From the NCBI GenBank assembly GCA_007129405.1, contig SKVN01000098.1:1-34591 (forward strand): a stretch of 34,591 nucleotides of DNA, written 5' to 3'. The position numbers were made by a program, and so were the translations under genes. A model generated the notes under the pieces. That model did no database searches, had not been told where the DNA came from, and saw nothing but the letters and a program-made list of their open reading frames with translations. This DNA comes from Kiritimatiellia bacterium. Lineage in GTDB: Bacteria > Verrucomicrobiota > Kiritimatiellia > UBA8416. Positions 8,034 through 16,685 of the stretch are shown piece by piece (positions within the stretch are counted from its first letter, which is position 1; every line of letters starts with the position of its first letter).

Positions 8034-10577
8034 CTATTGAGCCCAGGTTGTGAATCCAGGCATAGCGTGATCCCACTCATTGCCCTTCGGGGTAATGCGG
8101 GTAGTAAAGGCATAGCGCCCTGTTTGTGTGCAGGTCAACTCATGCTCGTAACGATAGACGCCATTGCCCAAGGGTTTCCCTTTCATGATAATATCTGACT
8201 GCCCATCGACGATGCGGTTTTCAGAATTAACAACACCATGAAATACTTCTACATCGACTTCTTCGGGTTTAAGAGCACCGAGGTGGACATCGGTGCTGAT
8301 CTTAAACGAGTCGTTCACGTGCAGTTTGCCCAAATCCCCATTCTGGTGAATGGGGCGCGTGAGCGATACATGCTTCCATTCGGCCCGTAGGCGTGCGTGC
8401 TGCTTTACGCGCTCTTCTGCGAGTTTTGCCTTGTCTGCCAGCAATGCATGATATGCCGATGCGGCATGCTGGTAAAAGTTGTCGTTGTATTCACTCACCA
8501 TACGGTGGCTTGAGAATTGTCCGAGCGCCATTTTGATGGAGTGGCGCATCATGGTAACCCAAGGGCGTGGCAAGTAGCCCTCGGGCCGATCATAAAAGAG
8601 CGGAATAATATCGTTTTCCAGTAAGTTGTAAAGGGCTTGGGACTCGACCGTATCCTGGAAGTCGGGATCTTCATATACATTGCCGTCGCCGATGGCCCAG
8701 CCGGTGTCCGGGGTGTAGCCCTCGCACCACCAGCCATCAAGAATGCTGGCGTTGATGGCACCATTCACGGCGGCTTTCATGCCGGATGTTCCGCTCGCTT
8801 CCATAGGACGGCGCGGCGTGTTCAGCCATACATCAACCCCTTGCACGAGTCGGCGTGCGACTCCCATGTTGTAGTTTTCGAGAAAGACGATGTGCCGGCG
8901 CACTTTCGGATTACGCGCGAAGTGTACCAGCCGGCGGATTAACTCTTTGCCTTCATGGTCGTGTGGGTGCGCTTTACCCGCGAAAAGAAATTGTACGGGG
9001 CGATCTTCGTCCATTAAAAGTGCTTCAAATCGTTCCAGGTTTTGCAGTAAGAGTGCTCCGCGTTTGTATGTTGCAAAACGCCTCGCGAATCCGATGGTGA
9101 GCGCATCGTGATCCAGGATGGATTTGGCTTGGGCAATTTCAATCCGTGTCGCATTACGTGCCTGGTATTGCTGTTCGGCATGGGCTCGAGCTGCGCGAAT
9201 CAAGCGGGAGCGTCCCAGTTCGTGCGATCGCCAAAGCTCTTCGTCCGGGATTTGGTCGACGGCAGCGATGGTTTCTTTGGCGGATGGATCCTTGCGCCAG
9301 CCGGGGCCAATGTAACGGTCAAACAAGTCGACATTTTGTGAAGATAGCCAGGTTGGTAAATGGACACCATTGGTGATATGTTTGATTGGGACTTCGTCGA
9401 TCGCTTTCTGGGGCCATAAGTGTGCCCACATTTCGCGCGCCACTTCCCCATGCAATTTGCTTACGCCATTGGCGTACTTGGCGCAACGCAATCCGAGTAC
9501 GGTCATGGATGCTTCGTGTCCCATGGGCTGATCAGCGGGATTGGCCAAATGTAGCATATCGTCAATGTGTAATCCGGTGTTTTTGAGCACGGCTTCCAAA
9601 TGGGGGCGCAACAAGTCAACGGAGAAGTATTCATTGCCAGCAGGCACGGGCGTGTGTGTGGTGAATACGCTTGTACGAGGTACAATTTCCAGCGCCTGTG
9701 CGATAGAGCAACCATGTGCCTTGGTAAGGTGTTCTAGGCGTGCCATACTAAGAAAAGCTGCATGCCCCTCGTTCATGTGGCACACGGCTGGTTCGATGCC
9801 CATTGCCAGCAGCGCATGAAAGCCTCCAATGCCTAACAGCAATTCCTGACGCAGCCGGTTTTGTTTGTCGCCGCCGTATAACTGTGAAGTAATACCGCGG
9901 AATTCATGCGAATTAGACGGCACGTTGGCATCTAAAAGGTAGAGCGGTATGCGGCCAACTTGTAGTTTCCAGATAGCTGCATGGAGAGGCCCCTCGGGCA
10001 ATTGAATGGAAACCATCAAGTCATTGCCCTCCGCATCCGTCACCTTCTCAATGGGCATCATATGTACTTCATTTTCCGGATAGGATTCTTGCTGTAATCC
10101 ATCACTATCCAAGTACTGCCGAAAATATCCTTGGCGGTACATGAGTCCGACGGCTGCCAGCGGCACGCGCAAGTCCGATGCGGATTTCAGATGATCCCCG
10201 GCGAGAGCTCCCAGTCCGCCGGAGTATATGCGCAGGGTTTCGTGGATGCCATACTCGAGCGAGAAATAGCAGACGTGCGGTTTTTCTGCGCCTTTGCCAT
10301 TGGTTGCCATATCCTCTTCGAAGCGCTCTTTGACTTGTTCGAGTTGCGCCAGAAATGCTTCGTCATTGGCAAGGGCTTCAAGGCGACTCTGTGGAACCTC
10401 TGATAATAGCTTAATCGGGTTGTTATCAACATTTTTCCAGACTTGCGGGTCGATTCTGCGGAATAGGTTAGAGGCTTGATCTTCCCAGCACCACCACAGA
10501 TTGTTGGATAGTGTTTCCAGGAAACGCAGTTTTTCAGGCACAGAGGGACAAACGGTAAACATTTGAATGTTTTTCAT
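8034..10577 (-). CDS. glgP: Alpha-glucan (glycogen) phosphorylase, short GT35 type with DUF3417
   Basis: This 847-aa enzyme releases glucose-1-phosphate from alpha-1,4-glucans using PLP. It starts with the DUF3417 region (LRFLETLSNNLWWCWEDQ, about 17-34) typical of the bacterial/archaeal short-form phosphorylases. The PLP lysine is K601 in GTSGMKAAVNG, preceded by the RRPMEASG motif. HMNEGHAAFL and HITNGVH are also characteristic. A C-terminal extension of about 110 residues (from HVSLTRPIHQ) resembles a beta-sandwich appendage. The ATG at 10577 is favoured because conservation begins there; a longer frame to 10784 runs into intergenic sequence. The SD is poor (AAAGAAAAG). glgA follows 11 bp after the stop. 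Confidence 0.94.
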   Translation of the reverse strand: MKNIQMFTVCPSVPEKLRFLETLSNNLWWCWEDQASNLFRRIDPQVWKNVDNNPIKLLSEVPQSRLEALANDEAFLAQLEQVKERFEEDMATNGKGAEKPHVCYFSLEYGIHETLRIYSGGLGALAGDHLKSASDLRVPLAAVGLMYRQGYFRQYLDSDGLQQESYPENEVHMMPIEKVTDAEGNDLMVSIQLPEGPLHAAIWKLQVGRIPLYLLDANVPSNSHEFRGITSQLYGGDKQNRLRQELLLGIGGFHALLAMGIEPAVCHMNEGHAAFLSMARLEHLTKAHGCSIAQALEIVPRTSVFTTHTPVPAGNEYFSVDLLRPHLEAVLKNTGLHIDDMLHLANPADQPMGHEASMTVLGLRCAKYANGVSKLHGEVAREMWAHLWPQKAIDEVPIKHITNGVHLPTWLSSQNVDLFDRYIGPGWRKDPSAKETIAAVDQIPDEELWRSHELGRSRLIRAARAHAEQQYQARNATRIEIAQAKSILDHDALTIGFARRFATYKRGALLLQNLERFEALLMDEDRPVQFLFAGKAHPHDHEGKELIRRLVHFARNPKVRRHIVFLENYNMGVARRLVQGVDVWLNTPRRPMEASGTSGMKAAVNGAINASILDGWWCEGYTPDTGWAIGDGNVYEDPDFQDTVESQALYNLLENDIIPLFYDRPEGYLPRPWVTMMRHSIKMALGQFSSHRMVSEYNDNFYQHAASAYHALLADKAKLAEERVKQHARLRAEWKHVSLTRPIHQNGDLGKLHVNDSFKISTDVHLGALKPEEVDVEVFHGVVNSENRIVDGQSDIIMKGKPLGNGVYRYEHELTCTQTGRYAFTTRITPKGNEWDHAMPGFTTWAQ

Positions 10578-10680
10578 GTTTTCAGACTTTTCTTTCTTTT
10601 GTGTTGTGATCGAATGGTGCTTACAAAATTTATAATTTGTGCTTTCTTTATCAGATTGTGCTATTGCGTGACAAACAGAA

Positions 10681-10708
10681 TTGCGTATGCAAACGCAAAT
10701 CTTATACA
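10681..10708 (+). promoter_or_regulatory. Candidate sigma70-type promoter for the 10713-10911 RNA
   Basis: TTGCGT (10681-10686), a 16-bp spacer and TATACA (10703-10708) predict a start near 10713-10716. That is where the closing stem of the candidate structured RNA begins. TTGCGT and ACGCAA (10693-10698) also form a small inverted repeat over the spacer. This is inferred from sequence only. Confidence 0.35.
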
Positions 10709-10712
10709 TATA

Positions 10713-10911
10713 TGGACGTGAAGGGATTGAGCCCCGAAAACATCTTATTGGCGGGGCCGACAGTTTTCTCTTGCTGGAAGGCAACAGCGTGTGCCACGCA
10801 AACGGTAAGCGGCACGTTCCTCATGTTTGATGAACTTGGGAGACCCTTATGTCTTCCTGATGGGATCGGATAAGGCCTGACAACCTGAAAGAGGGAAGTA
10901 ATACATGTCTA
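10713..10911 (+). ncRNA. Candidate structured RNA or 5' leader, about 199 nt
   Basis: There is no credible ORF. A set of nested helices can be drawn. A closing stem pairs 10713-10720 with 10904-10911 (8 pairs, two G-U). GGG(a)UUG 10723-10729 pairs with CAACCU 10881-10886. A hairpin GCCCCG/CGGGGC joins 10731-10736 to 10752-10757. UCUCUU 10767-10772 pairs with GGGAGA 10838-10843 and encloses three small hairpins: GCUG/CAGC, GUGCC/GGCAC (10791-10795/10811-10815) and UCAU/AUGA. CCUUAU/AUAAGG pairs 10845-10850 with 10870-10875. The size and closed shape resemble 6S-type RNAs or riboswitch leaders, but no known family is recognised. It could be free-standing or the leader of the 10992 gene. No T-run terminator follows. 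The folding was done by eye. Confidence 0.35.
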
Positions 10912-10991
10912 CTCGACAACTTGCGAATTGTGTGTGAGTTTATGGGCATGTGTGTGAGCGGTGAAGTTGCAGGATTGAATAGGAGGTGTTT

Positions 10992-11474
10992 ATGGAAAAT
11001 TTATATGTGCCGTTGATGGTGGCGGTGTTTTCCTTTGCAATTGGTTGCGTTTTGGGTGAGACAAATGGCACGGAAAAGGCTGCGTCGCTACCTTGGCGTG
11101 TTATCTCACAAGGCGCGAATTCTCGTATTGAGGAGGCCACCCAGGAAGTGTTTCAATCTGAAGATGCGTGGCATGAGTGGTGGCGGCGTCATAATGCCGT
11201 GTTTGAATACGTGAATGGAAAGACCGTAGAACCAGAGCCGCCTGAAGTTGACTTTTCAAAGGAAACGGTTCTTGCCGTTACGATCGGGATGCGCTCTACG
11301 GGCGGTCATGCTGTGGCGTTTGCTAATGTTGACTACGAAGGAGATACCTTGGTTGCGACCCTTCGTTACACGTCACCAGGGCCCGATGATATGGTGACCA
11401 TGGCACTAACCGCGCCTTACGCCATTATTGCCGTGCCCAAGCACGAGGGGCCGGTACGGTTTGACGATAAATAG
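10992..11474 (+). CDS. PrcB-like putative lipoprotein
   Basis: This 160-aa protein has an N-terminal hydrophobic segment (about 5-18) ending in AIGC, a plausible though imperfect lipobox, so it is probably a membrane-anchored periplasmic protein. The C-terminal half looks like the PrcB C-terminal domain (PF14343): VLAVTIGMRSTGGHAVAF, then PGPDDMVT, then PYAIIAVPKHEGPVRF. In Treponema, PrcB assists a dentilisin-type protease; no protease gene is adjacent here. The ATG at 10992 is chosen because AGGAGG sits five bases before it; a GTG at 10986 lies inside that SD. An aromatic/His-rich segment (HEWWRRHN) precedes the domain. It is convergent with the oxidoreductase gene. Family assignment is moderately sure; function is unknown. 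Confidence 0.7.
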   Translation: MENLYVPLMVAVFSFAIGCVLGETNGTEKAASLPWRVISQGANSRIEEATQEVFQSEDAWHEWWRRHNAVFEYVNGKTVEPEPPEVDFSKETVLAVTIGMRSTGGHAVAFANVDYEGDTLVATLRYTSPGPDDMVTMALTAPYAIIAVPKHEGPVRFDDK

Positions 11475-11513
11475 ACCGCGATTAGCCGTAGCCTTGCGTT
11501 AGGGTTGTAGGCC

Positions 11514-12593
11514 TTAACGTTGGGCGTCAGCTATAGCTTGAGCCTTCATGGAAATTTCAGCGGCCTTGAAGGCATGTTCCTGCGTCATGGCATTCTCAGT
11601 CCGGTTGAGTACATCAAGCACTAGGCGCGGGAAGTAGGGATGGCCGACCTGCCCTGCGCAATGAATTTCCTGCTCGCCTTGCTCATCGACTAGAAAAATG
11701 AGATTGCCACCCGTGTCGCGGGCAAGGTCATGATTCTTACGTATTTCGATGGATCCTTTTGTCCCGATTACAAAGGTCCGTCCATCGCCCCAGGTTTTGG
11801 AGCCTTTAGGGTTAAACCAGTCGACACGACAATAACAGGAAGCGCCGTCCGGTGACTTGAGTAGCGCTTCGCCAAAATCCTCGAGCCCGGAATACTCGGG
11901 ATTGTCGAGATTGTCTACGCGAGCTGCGAGAATTTCCATGTTGCTAGCACCGGTAAAATGCAAGAACTGTTCGAACTGGTGGGATCCGATATCGGTAAGG
12001 ATCCCGCCGTATTTTTCTTTATCGAAAAACCATTCCGGACGTCGAGATGCGGCTAGATTGTGGGGTGCCAGGTTCAGTACTTGCAGTACGCGACCAATAG
12101 CACCTTCGCGGATAATTTCGCCTGCGTGCCAGGTTGCTTCGCTGCCTAACCGTTCGCAATAGTACACCATATATTTGCGTCCGGTGCTTTTTACTACTTC
12201 GCGGGCTTCTGCTAATTGTTCTAGGGTGGTGAAAGGACTTTTGTCTGTAAAGTAATCCTTGCCGGATTCCATGACGCGTATGCCTATGGGACCGCGGTCG
12301 CAGGGGATGGCTGCTGCAGTGACCATGTGCAATGAGCTATCGTCAAGGATATCTTCGAAGCGGGTAACAACTTTTGCTTCAGGATGACTCTTGATGAAGT
12401 CAGCGATGCGGTTGGGGGTGGGATCGTAAATGTATTTGAGCACACCACCAGCTTGGATAAGGCCCTCAATTTGACCATAGATATGGCCGTGATCGAAATG
12501 GGATGCGGCAAAGGTGAATTCACCCGGTTCAACGACCGGTTTGGCTTTGGTGAACTGTGGTTTGAAACTTTGTCCGTCGCGTGCATCACTCAT
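11514..12593 (-). CDS. Gfo/Idh/MocA-family oxidoreductase
   Basis: This 359-aa NAD(P)-dependent sugar or cyclitol dehydrogenase-like protein has an N-terminal Rossmann region from FTFAASHFDHGHI to DKSPFTT at about residues 27-121. DKSP stands where most members have EKP, and its lysine is the usual catalytic or cofactor-contacting residue. The C-terminal alpha/beta domain has GGILTDIGSHQFEQFLHFTG, in which the family's D...H motif is present. AGGAGAACC just before the ATG supports the start. There is no Tat signal, unlike many planctomycete relatives, so it is probably cytoplasmic. The substrate is unknown. It is transcribed away from the HTH/BtrH cassette, sharing a short divergent region, and meets the PrcB-like gene tail to tail with 39 bp between. 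Confidence 0.88.
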   Translation of the reverse strand: MSDARDGQSFKPQFTKAKPVVEPGEFTFAASHFDHGHIYGQIEGLIQAGGVLKYIYDPTPNRIADFIKSHPEAKVVTRFEDILDDSSLHMVTAAAIPCDRGPIGIRVMESGKDYFTDKSPFTTLEQLAEAREVVKSTGRKYMVYYCERLGSEATWHAGEIIREGAIGRVLQVLNLAPHNLAASRRPEWFFDKEKYGGILTDIGSHQFEQFLHFTGASNMEILAARVDNLDNPEYSGLEDFGEALLKSPDGASCYCRVDWFNPKGSKTWGDGRTFVIGTKGSIEIRKNHDLARDTGGNLIFLVDEQGEQEIHCAGQVGHPYFPRLVLDVLNRTENAMTQEHAFKAAEISMKAQAIADAQR

Positions 12594-12642
12594 GTTGGTT
12601 CTCCTGATAATCGGTGGTCTGTGTTTGAAAGATCAGCGGATG

Positions 12643-12684
12643 TGACACTACAAGAGGCGGGGAGGTGCTTCAAGAGGGAAATGC
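12643..12684 (+). repeat. Direct repeat flanking the BtrH/ACP/ABC cassette, left copy
   Basis: This 42-bp segment beginning TGACACTACAAGAGGCGG matches 16686-16726 with five mismatches and one 1-bp gap. Both copies are in the same orientation and lie just outside the five-gene cassette. Conceptual translation of both contains T-x-QEA-x-R-x-FK, so they may be remnants of a once-coding or mobile sequence. Confidence 0.85.
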
Positions 12685-12685
12685 T

Positions 12686-12714
12686 TTGCATTACAATCTG
12701 GCATACTGTAACAA
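12686..12714 (+). promoter_or_regulatory. Weak promoter candidate for the HTH-BtrH gene pair
   Basis: TTGCAT (12686-12691), a 17-bp spacer and TAACAA (12709-12714) lie upstream of the plus-strand gene pair and directly after the left direct repeat. The -10 box is poor, so this is only a suggestion. Confidence 0.22.
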
Positions 12715-12774
12715 AGATCTTGCATGGGTTGTTCCCGTGACTACATAAACAGGGGCAGGAGAAATGGCCCAGGC

Positions 12775-13224
12775 ATGAAAACAGATCACGTTCCGCAGGA
12801 CAATAGCCCAACGTATTATGGGCATACCCGGTTACTTTATGCTACTGACGCAGAAGGGCGCTACCGACAGGTACAGTCGACGGGGTGGGAGGCTGAGTCG
12901 GATGCCACCATGTTGGCATTGGATGATCAGCGTCGGCAAACACGATGCGCTTGGGAAGATGCGCGTGCAGGAAACATATCTCCGCTGAAGTATTATATGC
13001 TTCGGCAACGTATGGATCTGGCTTCGCTTGCTCAGGCTGTTGGTTTATGGCAATGGCGGGTGCGCAGGCATTTTCGGCCTGCCGCCTTTGATAGGCTTGA
13101 TAGCGGTATGCTAAACCGCTACAGCGAAGCACTAGGTATACCTGTTGCAGACCTTTGTCGGGTTCCTGATTCTGCAGCGCTGGATATTTGGTTAGATCCC
13201 GCACAGGAAAGGTGCTGCCCATGA
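12775..13224 (+). CDS. HTH-domain protein coupled to BtrH-like gene
   Basis: This 149-aa protein is not recognised as a named family. Residues about 69-125 look like an XRE-type helix-turn-helix: SPLKYYMLRQRMDLASLAQAVGL, then MLNRYSEALGIPVADLCRV, with the second helix pair and the terminal ALGI pattern typical of the fold. The N-terminal 60 residues have a short beta-like stretch (HTRLLYATDAEGRY) of unknown role. The ATG at 12775 has AGGAG 13 bases upstream, a little far; an ATG at 12724 has no SD. Its stop overlaps the next start (ATGA), so it is translated with the BtrH-like acyltransferase and is probably a dedicated regulator or partner. DNA binding is an inference. Confidence 0.65.
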   Translation: MKTDHVPQDNSPTYYGHTRLLYATDAEGRYRQVQSTGWEAESDATMLALDDQRRQTRCAWEDARAGNISPLKYYMLRQRMDLASLAQAVGLWQWRVRRHFRPAAFDRLDSGMLNRYSEALGIPVADLCRVPDSAALDIWLDPAQERCCP

Positions 13225-14219
13225 CGTTGCCAGCCCAATCCTTTGGACATCGTCAGTCTGCCCATTGTGAGAGCGGGGTAATGTCAGCATTGTTGACGCA
13301 CCATGGTTGTTCGTTGTCTGAGCCGATGGCATTTGGGCTTTCGGCCAGTCTGGCGTTTGCCTATCTTCCGGTGATCAAACTCGCGGGCCAGCCGCTTATA
13401 TCTTATCGCATGCCGCCAGGTTCAATCCGGCGAGGTTTGAGCAAGCGTATTGGCTTTCGTATGAAAACGGAGCGTTTCCGGCATGCAGCAGAGGGCACTC
13501 GTCGTTTGGATGCGCTTTTGGATCAAGGGCAGCCCGTGGGCATCCAAGCTTCCGCTTTTTGGTTGCCGTACTTCCCGCCTGAAATGCGTTTTCATTTCAA
13601 TGCACACAACTTGCTTGTTGTCGGACGTGAAAACGGAAACTATTGGGTCAGTGATCCGGTGTTCGAGACTATGCATATGTGTGCGCAAAAGGATTTGGAG
13701 AAAGCGCGGTTTACTGGTGGTGCTTTGGCACCTCAAGGTTTGCTCTACTATCCGGTAGTGCCTCCTCTTTCGATTGACTATCCGAAGGCTGTTCGTGAAG
13801 CCGTTATACGTAACATGCGTATTATGACGGCTGCCCCGCTTCCCGTGCTGGGGCTGCACGGGATCCGCTATCTTGGTCGCAATATCATGGCTCGCGAGCG
13901 CAGAGATACCCCGCACCGTTTGCGCCTTTTTCTTGCACATGTTATTCGCATGCAGGAGGAAATTGGTACGGGCGGCGCAGGTTTCCGATTCCTTTACGCT
14001 TGCTTTTTACAGGAAGCGGGCGAACTTCTGCATAACGATCTTTTACTTGATGCCTCTGATCGGATGACGCAGACGGGTGATCTTTGGCGGGAATTTGCGC
14101 TGCATGCCTCTAAAATGAGTAAAGAGCGAGAGCCGATGGATACAGCGTTACTTAACCGCTTACTTCGTGCTTGTGCAGAACAGGAACAATCTGTTTGGCG
14201 CCGGTTGAAAGATTTGTAG
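13221..14219 (+). CDS. BtrH N-terminal-domain (peptidase-like) acyltransferase
   Basis: This 332-aa protein resembles the butirosin biosynthesis protein H N-terminal family (PF14399), papain-like enzymes that move an acyl group from an acyl carrier protein to an amine. A catalytic triad is visible: C16 in HCESG, H129 in FNAHNLL and D145 in WVSDPV. The C-terminal 150 residues are helical and may bind the partner or substrate. GGAAAGG eight bases before the ATG and the 4-bp ATGA overlap with the HTH gene set the start. The gene runs convergently into an ACP gene, 5 bp apart, followed by an ABC exporter. That context fits an ACP-dependent acyl transfer. There are no aminoglycoside genes here, so the acceptor is unknown. 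A proteolytic role is possible but less likely. Confidence 0.75.
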   Translation: MTLPAQSFGHRQSAHCESGVMSALLTHHGCSLSEPMAFGLSASLAFAYLPVIKLAGQPLISYRMPPGSIRRGLSKRIGFRMKTERFRHAAEGTRRLDALLDQGQPVGIQASAFWLPYFPPEMRFHFNAHNLLVVGRENGNYWVSDPVFETMHMCAQKDLEKARFTGGALAPQGLLYYPVVPPLSIDYPKAVREAVIRNMRIMTAAPLPVLGLHGIRYLGRNIMARERRDTPHRLRLFLAHVIRMQEEIGTGGAGFRFLYACFLQEAGELLHNDLLLDASDRMTQTGDLWREFALHASKMSKEREPMDTALLNRLLRACAEQEQSVWRRLKDL

Positions 14220-14224
14220 CGAAG

Positions 14225-14500
14225 CTATTCGCTTGATTTGGCTTGCATCTCGAGGATCGTGTCTGCCAGCGCATGAATCGAACGTAATGCCTTGCGCACA
14301 TCAGGTCCTGCTTCAATGCGCACACCATATTTCCTGTGTACGGCGACGCAGATTTCCAGTGCGTCGAGTGAATCCAAGCCTAAACCATCCCCGATCAATG
14401 CGATATCGTCTGGAATATCTTCCGGCAGCCAGTCCGTGTCGCATTCTACGACGATCATATTTTTTAGTGCAAGTTTCAGTTCGTCATGTTCCTGCGTCAT
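14225..14500 (-). CDS. Acyl carrier protein
   Basis: This 91-aa phosphopantetheine-binding protein has the motif GLDSLDALEI, with S44 as the expected 4'-phosphopantetheine site. ACP helix patterns lie on both sides (LKNMIVVECD and YGVRIEAGPDVRKALRSIHALADTI). It is slightly longer than the roughly 77-aa AcpP of fatty-acid synthesis and sits apart from any fab genes, so it is a specialised ACP. The ATG at 14500 is preferred (AAGGA nine bases before) over a longer frame that overlaps the permease. It is the last gene of the ATPase-permease-ACP operon, 29 bp after the permease stop, and lies tail to tail with the BtrH-like gene, its likely partner enzyme. Confidence 0.9.
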   Translation of the reverse strand: MTQEHDELKLALKNMIVVECDTDWLPEDIPDDIALIGDGLGLDSLDALEICVAVHRKYGVRIEAGPDVRKALRSIHALADTILEMQAKSSE

Positions 14501-14529
14501 AAGTGGGATCCTTGTAAGTTGTAGTGATG

Positions 14530-15747
14530 CTAACGCATGCGGGCGTATACATACATAGCTCCTGTCATGCAAGCCAGACCGAATAAACCCAGTAGTCCGA
14601 CATTGTCACGGATCATGGTCCATCCGCCGTTTCGCAGTAGCACATCGAGAAAACCTTCTAATGCCCATGCCATGGGGGAGAGGTGTGAAAGCATTTGCAT
14701 GCGGGGGGGCATAATGAAAGCGGGGACCATAATGCCACCAATGGCAGCCCAGATGATATTGCCCATGCCGCCGAGCGTCACCGCTTGCTCGGGTGTACGA
14801 GCCACGACGGCAATCAGCAATGCATAACCAAGTGCTGCCCAACTTACCGCTGCTGACATGATAATCAAGCTGCCCCAGTTGGTGCCGAGCTGCAGTTGGT
14901 CGCCACCCAGCAAGGGGACCAGAAAGACCCCTGCCAGCAACATCAGTGCCACTTGAATCTGATTTACACCGAAATACGGAACACATTTTCCCAGCATGAG
15001 TGTAGCAGGGCTCACACGCATGGAGCGCATGCGATACAAAGTGCCTAGTTGCCGTTCCTGAATAAAGGTGTAGGACAGGGGTACCACAATAAAGAATATC
15101 GAGAAAATCAGCCAAGCTGGCACATTTTGCTGCACAGACGATGGTGCGTTGGCTGGATCGTTGCCGTAGAGATAGGTCGTGCTTATGGCGCTAGCCCCCA
15201 TCATTTCCTCCTCGTTTGGCAAGGAGATGCCGAGATCTTGCGCGTTAAGTGTCTCAAACAGCGTGGTCAATCGTAAGCGCCCAAGTGCTTCTTGTAGCAA
15301 TCCAGCAAAGATATGTTCCTGTTGGCGAGAGGTGTGCGCGGGAAGTTTCATTACGACGACCGGCTCTTGATCCGTGATGTTCTCGCTTTCCTGCAACTCT
15401 GCAAAAGCGTTCAATTCCGGCAGAATTTCGATCAACAGGTCTATGTTGCCACGGCGTGCAGCATCCAAGGCGGCCTCGTGTTCTCCGGGGGGAACGACCG
15501 CAAAATGGTATCCTTGGTTCCGTTGCATTGTCGCGACCAGTTCTGCTGCCGTTGCAGAATTTGCATGATCGACAACCATGACTTGCAAGGGAGCACCGGA
15601 ACGAGATGCGTAGTGATCTTGCATTGCTAGCGACATGACGAGAATGAAGACGAGCGGCATAACGAAGAGCAGCAGCAAACCGTGGAGATCACGGCTGAGT
15701 AGCAAGAGTTCCTTGCGTGCCACGGTATAGAGTTTTGCGCCAGTCAT
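14530..15747 (-). CDS. ABC-2 type transporter permease
   Basis: This 405-aa membrane protein of the ABC-2 exporter class (YhgE/DrrB-like, ABC2_membrane_3) has one TM helix near the N terminus (about 18-40, LHGLLLLFVMPLVFILVMSLA). A large extracytoplasmic domain of about 180 residues follows, then five or six C-terminal TM helices beginning at WLIFSIFFIVVPLSYTF. The start at 15747 overlaps the ATPase stop (ATGA) and has GAGGAGGAG upstream, which rules out the longer frame. Together with the ATPase it should export a hydrophobic or acylated molecule across the inner membrane. The substrate is not evident; the downstream ACP and the facing BtrH-like gene suggest an acyl-derived product. Confidence 0.88.
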   Translation of the reverse strand: MTGAKLYTVARKELLLLSRDLHGLLLLFVMPLVFILVMSLAMQDHYASRSGAPLQVMVVDHANSATAAELVATMQRNQGYHFAVVPPGEHEAALDAARRGNIDLLIEILPELNAFAELQESENITDQEPVVVMKLPAHTSRQQEHIFAGLLQEALGRLRLTTLFETLNAQDLGISLPNEEEMMGASAISTTYLYGNDPANAPSSVQQNVPAWLIFSIFFIVVPLSYTFIQERQLGTLYRMRSMRVSPATLMLGKCVPYFGVNQIQVALMLLAGVFLVPLLGGDQLQLGTNWGSLIIMSAAVSWAALGYALLIAVVARTPEQAVTLGGMGNIIWAAIGGIMVPAFIMPPRMQMLSHLSPMAWALEGFLDVLLRNGGWTMIRDNVGLLGLFGLACMTGAMYVYARMR

Positions 15748-16571
15748 GACAGGGGCTCCTCCTCGATCAACTGCAAATAGACGTTCTCTAGCGCAGGTGC
15801 TATCGCATGTGTTTCCGATTGGAGCAACTCGCACATGGGTTTATGCGCAAGGACGCGACCATGATCGATGATGGCGACAGTATCGCAGAGTTGTTGCACC
15901 TCTTCCATGTAGTGAGAGGTGTAAATCACTGTAGTTCCGTCTGCTTTCAGTGTCTTGATGGCATCGAGAATAAAGCGGCGTGAGCGGGCATCGATTCCTA
16001 CCGTGGGTTCGTCGAGATATAACACACGTGGTTCGTTGAGCAGACCGATTGCCAGATTTAATCGTCGCTTCAAACCTCCGGAGTAAGCTCCTGCTAGACG
16101 ATGTATATGTTGCTCGAGTCCGCAAATGGCGATTGCCCGTTCCATTCTTTCGGCAGCCTTTGGGCCATGAAATCCGTTGATTCCGGCAAAAAAACGGAGG
16201 TTTTCCTGTCCGGTCAGGCGCGGGTAAAAGGCATAATCCTGCGGTACCAGTCCGGTCAGGGCCAGGACGCTGTCGCGTTCCTGCGACAGGGTACGTCCCA
16301 GAATATGTACATCACCGCACTGCAGGGGTAAAATGCCGGTCATCAATGAGATTAATGTTGTTTTGCCAGCACCGTTTGGCCCCAGTAATCCAAAGAAACT
16401 TCCGCACGCGATATTCAGTGTAACATGGTCAAGCGCCATGGATGTTGCACCTGCATAGGTATGACTGATCTGCTCGATGCGGATAACTTCATCTGCATTA
16501 TCACCGCATATCGTCGTGCCGATTTGTTGCAAGCTTGGAACTTTTCGCACGTATTCCCCTGCTATTATCAT
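15744..16571 (-). CDS. ABC transporter ATP-binding protein
   Basis: This 275-aa nucleotide-binding subunit of an ABC-2 exporter has all key motifs: Walker A GPNGAGKTT at 64-72, Q-loop Q111, signature YSGGLKRR at 163-170, Walker B VLYLDE at 183-188 and H-loop H220 in TSHYMEE. The C-terminal tail (about 250-275) resembles the short DrrA/CcmA extension. The first ATG is used, but it has no good SD, and about 25 residues precede the usual family start, so initiation may be elsewhere. It is the first gene of the operon with the permease (4-bp overlap) and ACP. It partners the permease in export and hydrolyses ATP at the inner membrane face. Confidence 0.9.
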   Translation of the reverse strand: MIIAGEYVRKVPSLQQIGTTICGDNADEVIRIEQISHTYAGATSMALDHVTLNIACGSFFGLLGPNGAGKTTLISLMTGILPLQCGDVHILGRTLSQERDSVLALTGLVPQDYAFYPRLTGQENLRFFAGINGFHGPKAAERMERAIAICGLEQHIHRLAGAYSGGLKRRLNLAIGLLNEPRVLYLDEPTVGIDARSRRFILDAIKTLKADGTTVIYTSHYMEEVQQLCDTVAIIDHGRVLAHKPMCELLQSETHAIAPALENVYLQLIEEEPLS

Positions 16572-16685
16572 TCTTGGCGGATCGCAAGATTATGTTTTTT
16601 GTGTTTATCAAAACGGTTTGTGGCGATCATTTGGCTGCATCCATCGCCTCGCGTTTGCGAACTCCTTGGGCTGAACCAATTTGCA

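Noticed and set aside
10637-10873. 78-aa ORF across the candidate RNA
   Set aside because: No SD or recognisable motif; the region is better explained by RNA structure.
10845-10900. TPP-riboswitch-like CCTGATGGGATCGGATAAGGCC
   Set aside because: Only a loose resemblance to the TPP CCTGATCTGGATAATGCC segment; the CTGAGA half and the flanking helices are missing, and the downstream gene is not thiamin-related.
12384-12740. 118-aa plus-strand ORF running into the left direct repeat
   Set aside because: Most of it is antisense to the oxidoreductase gene; only the repeat-encoded end resembles the right copy.
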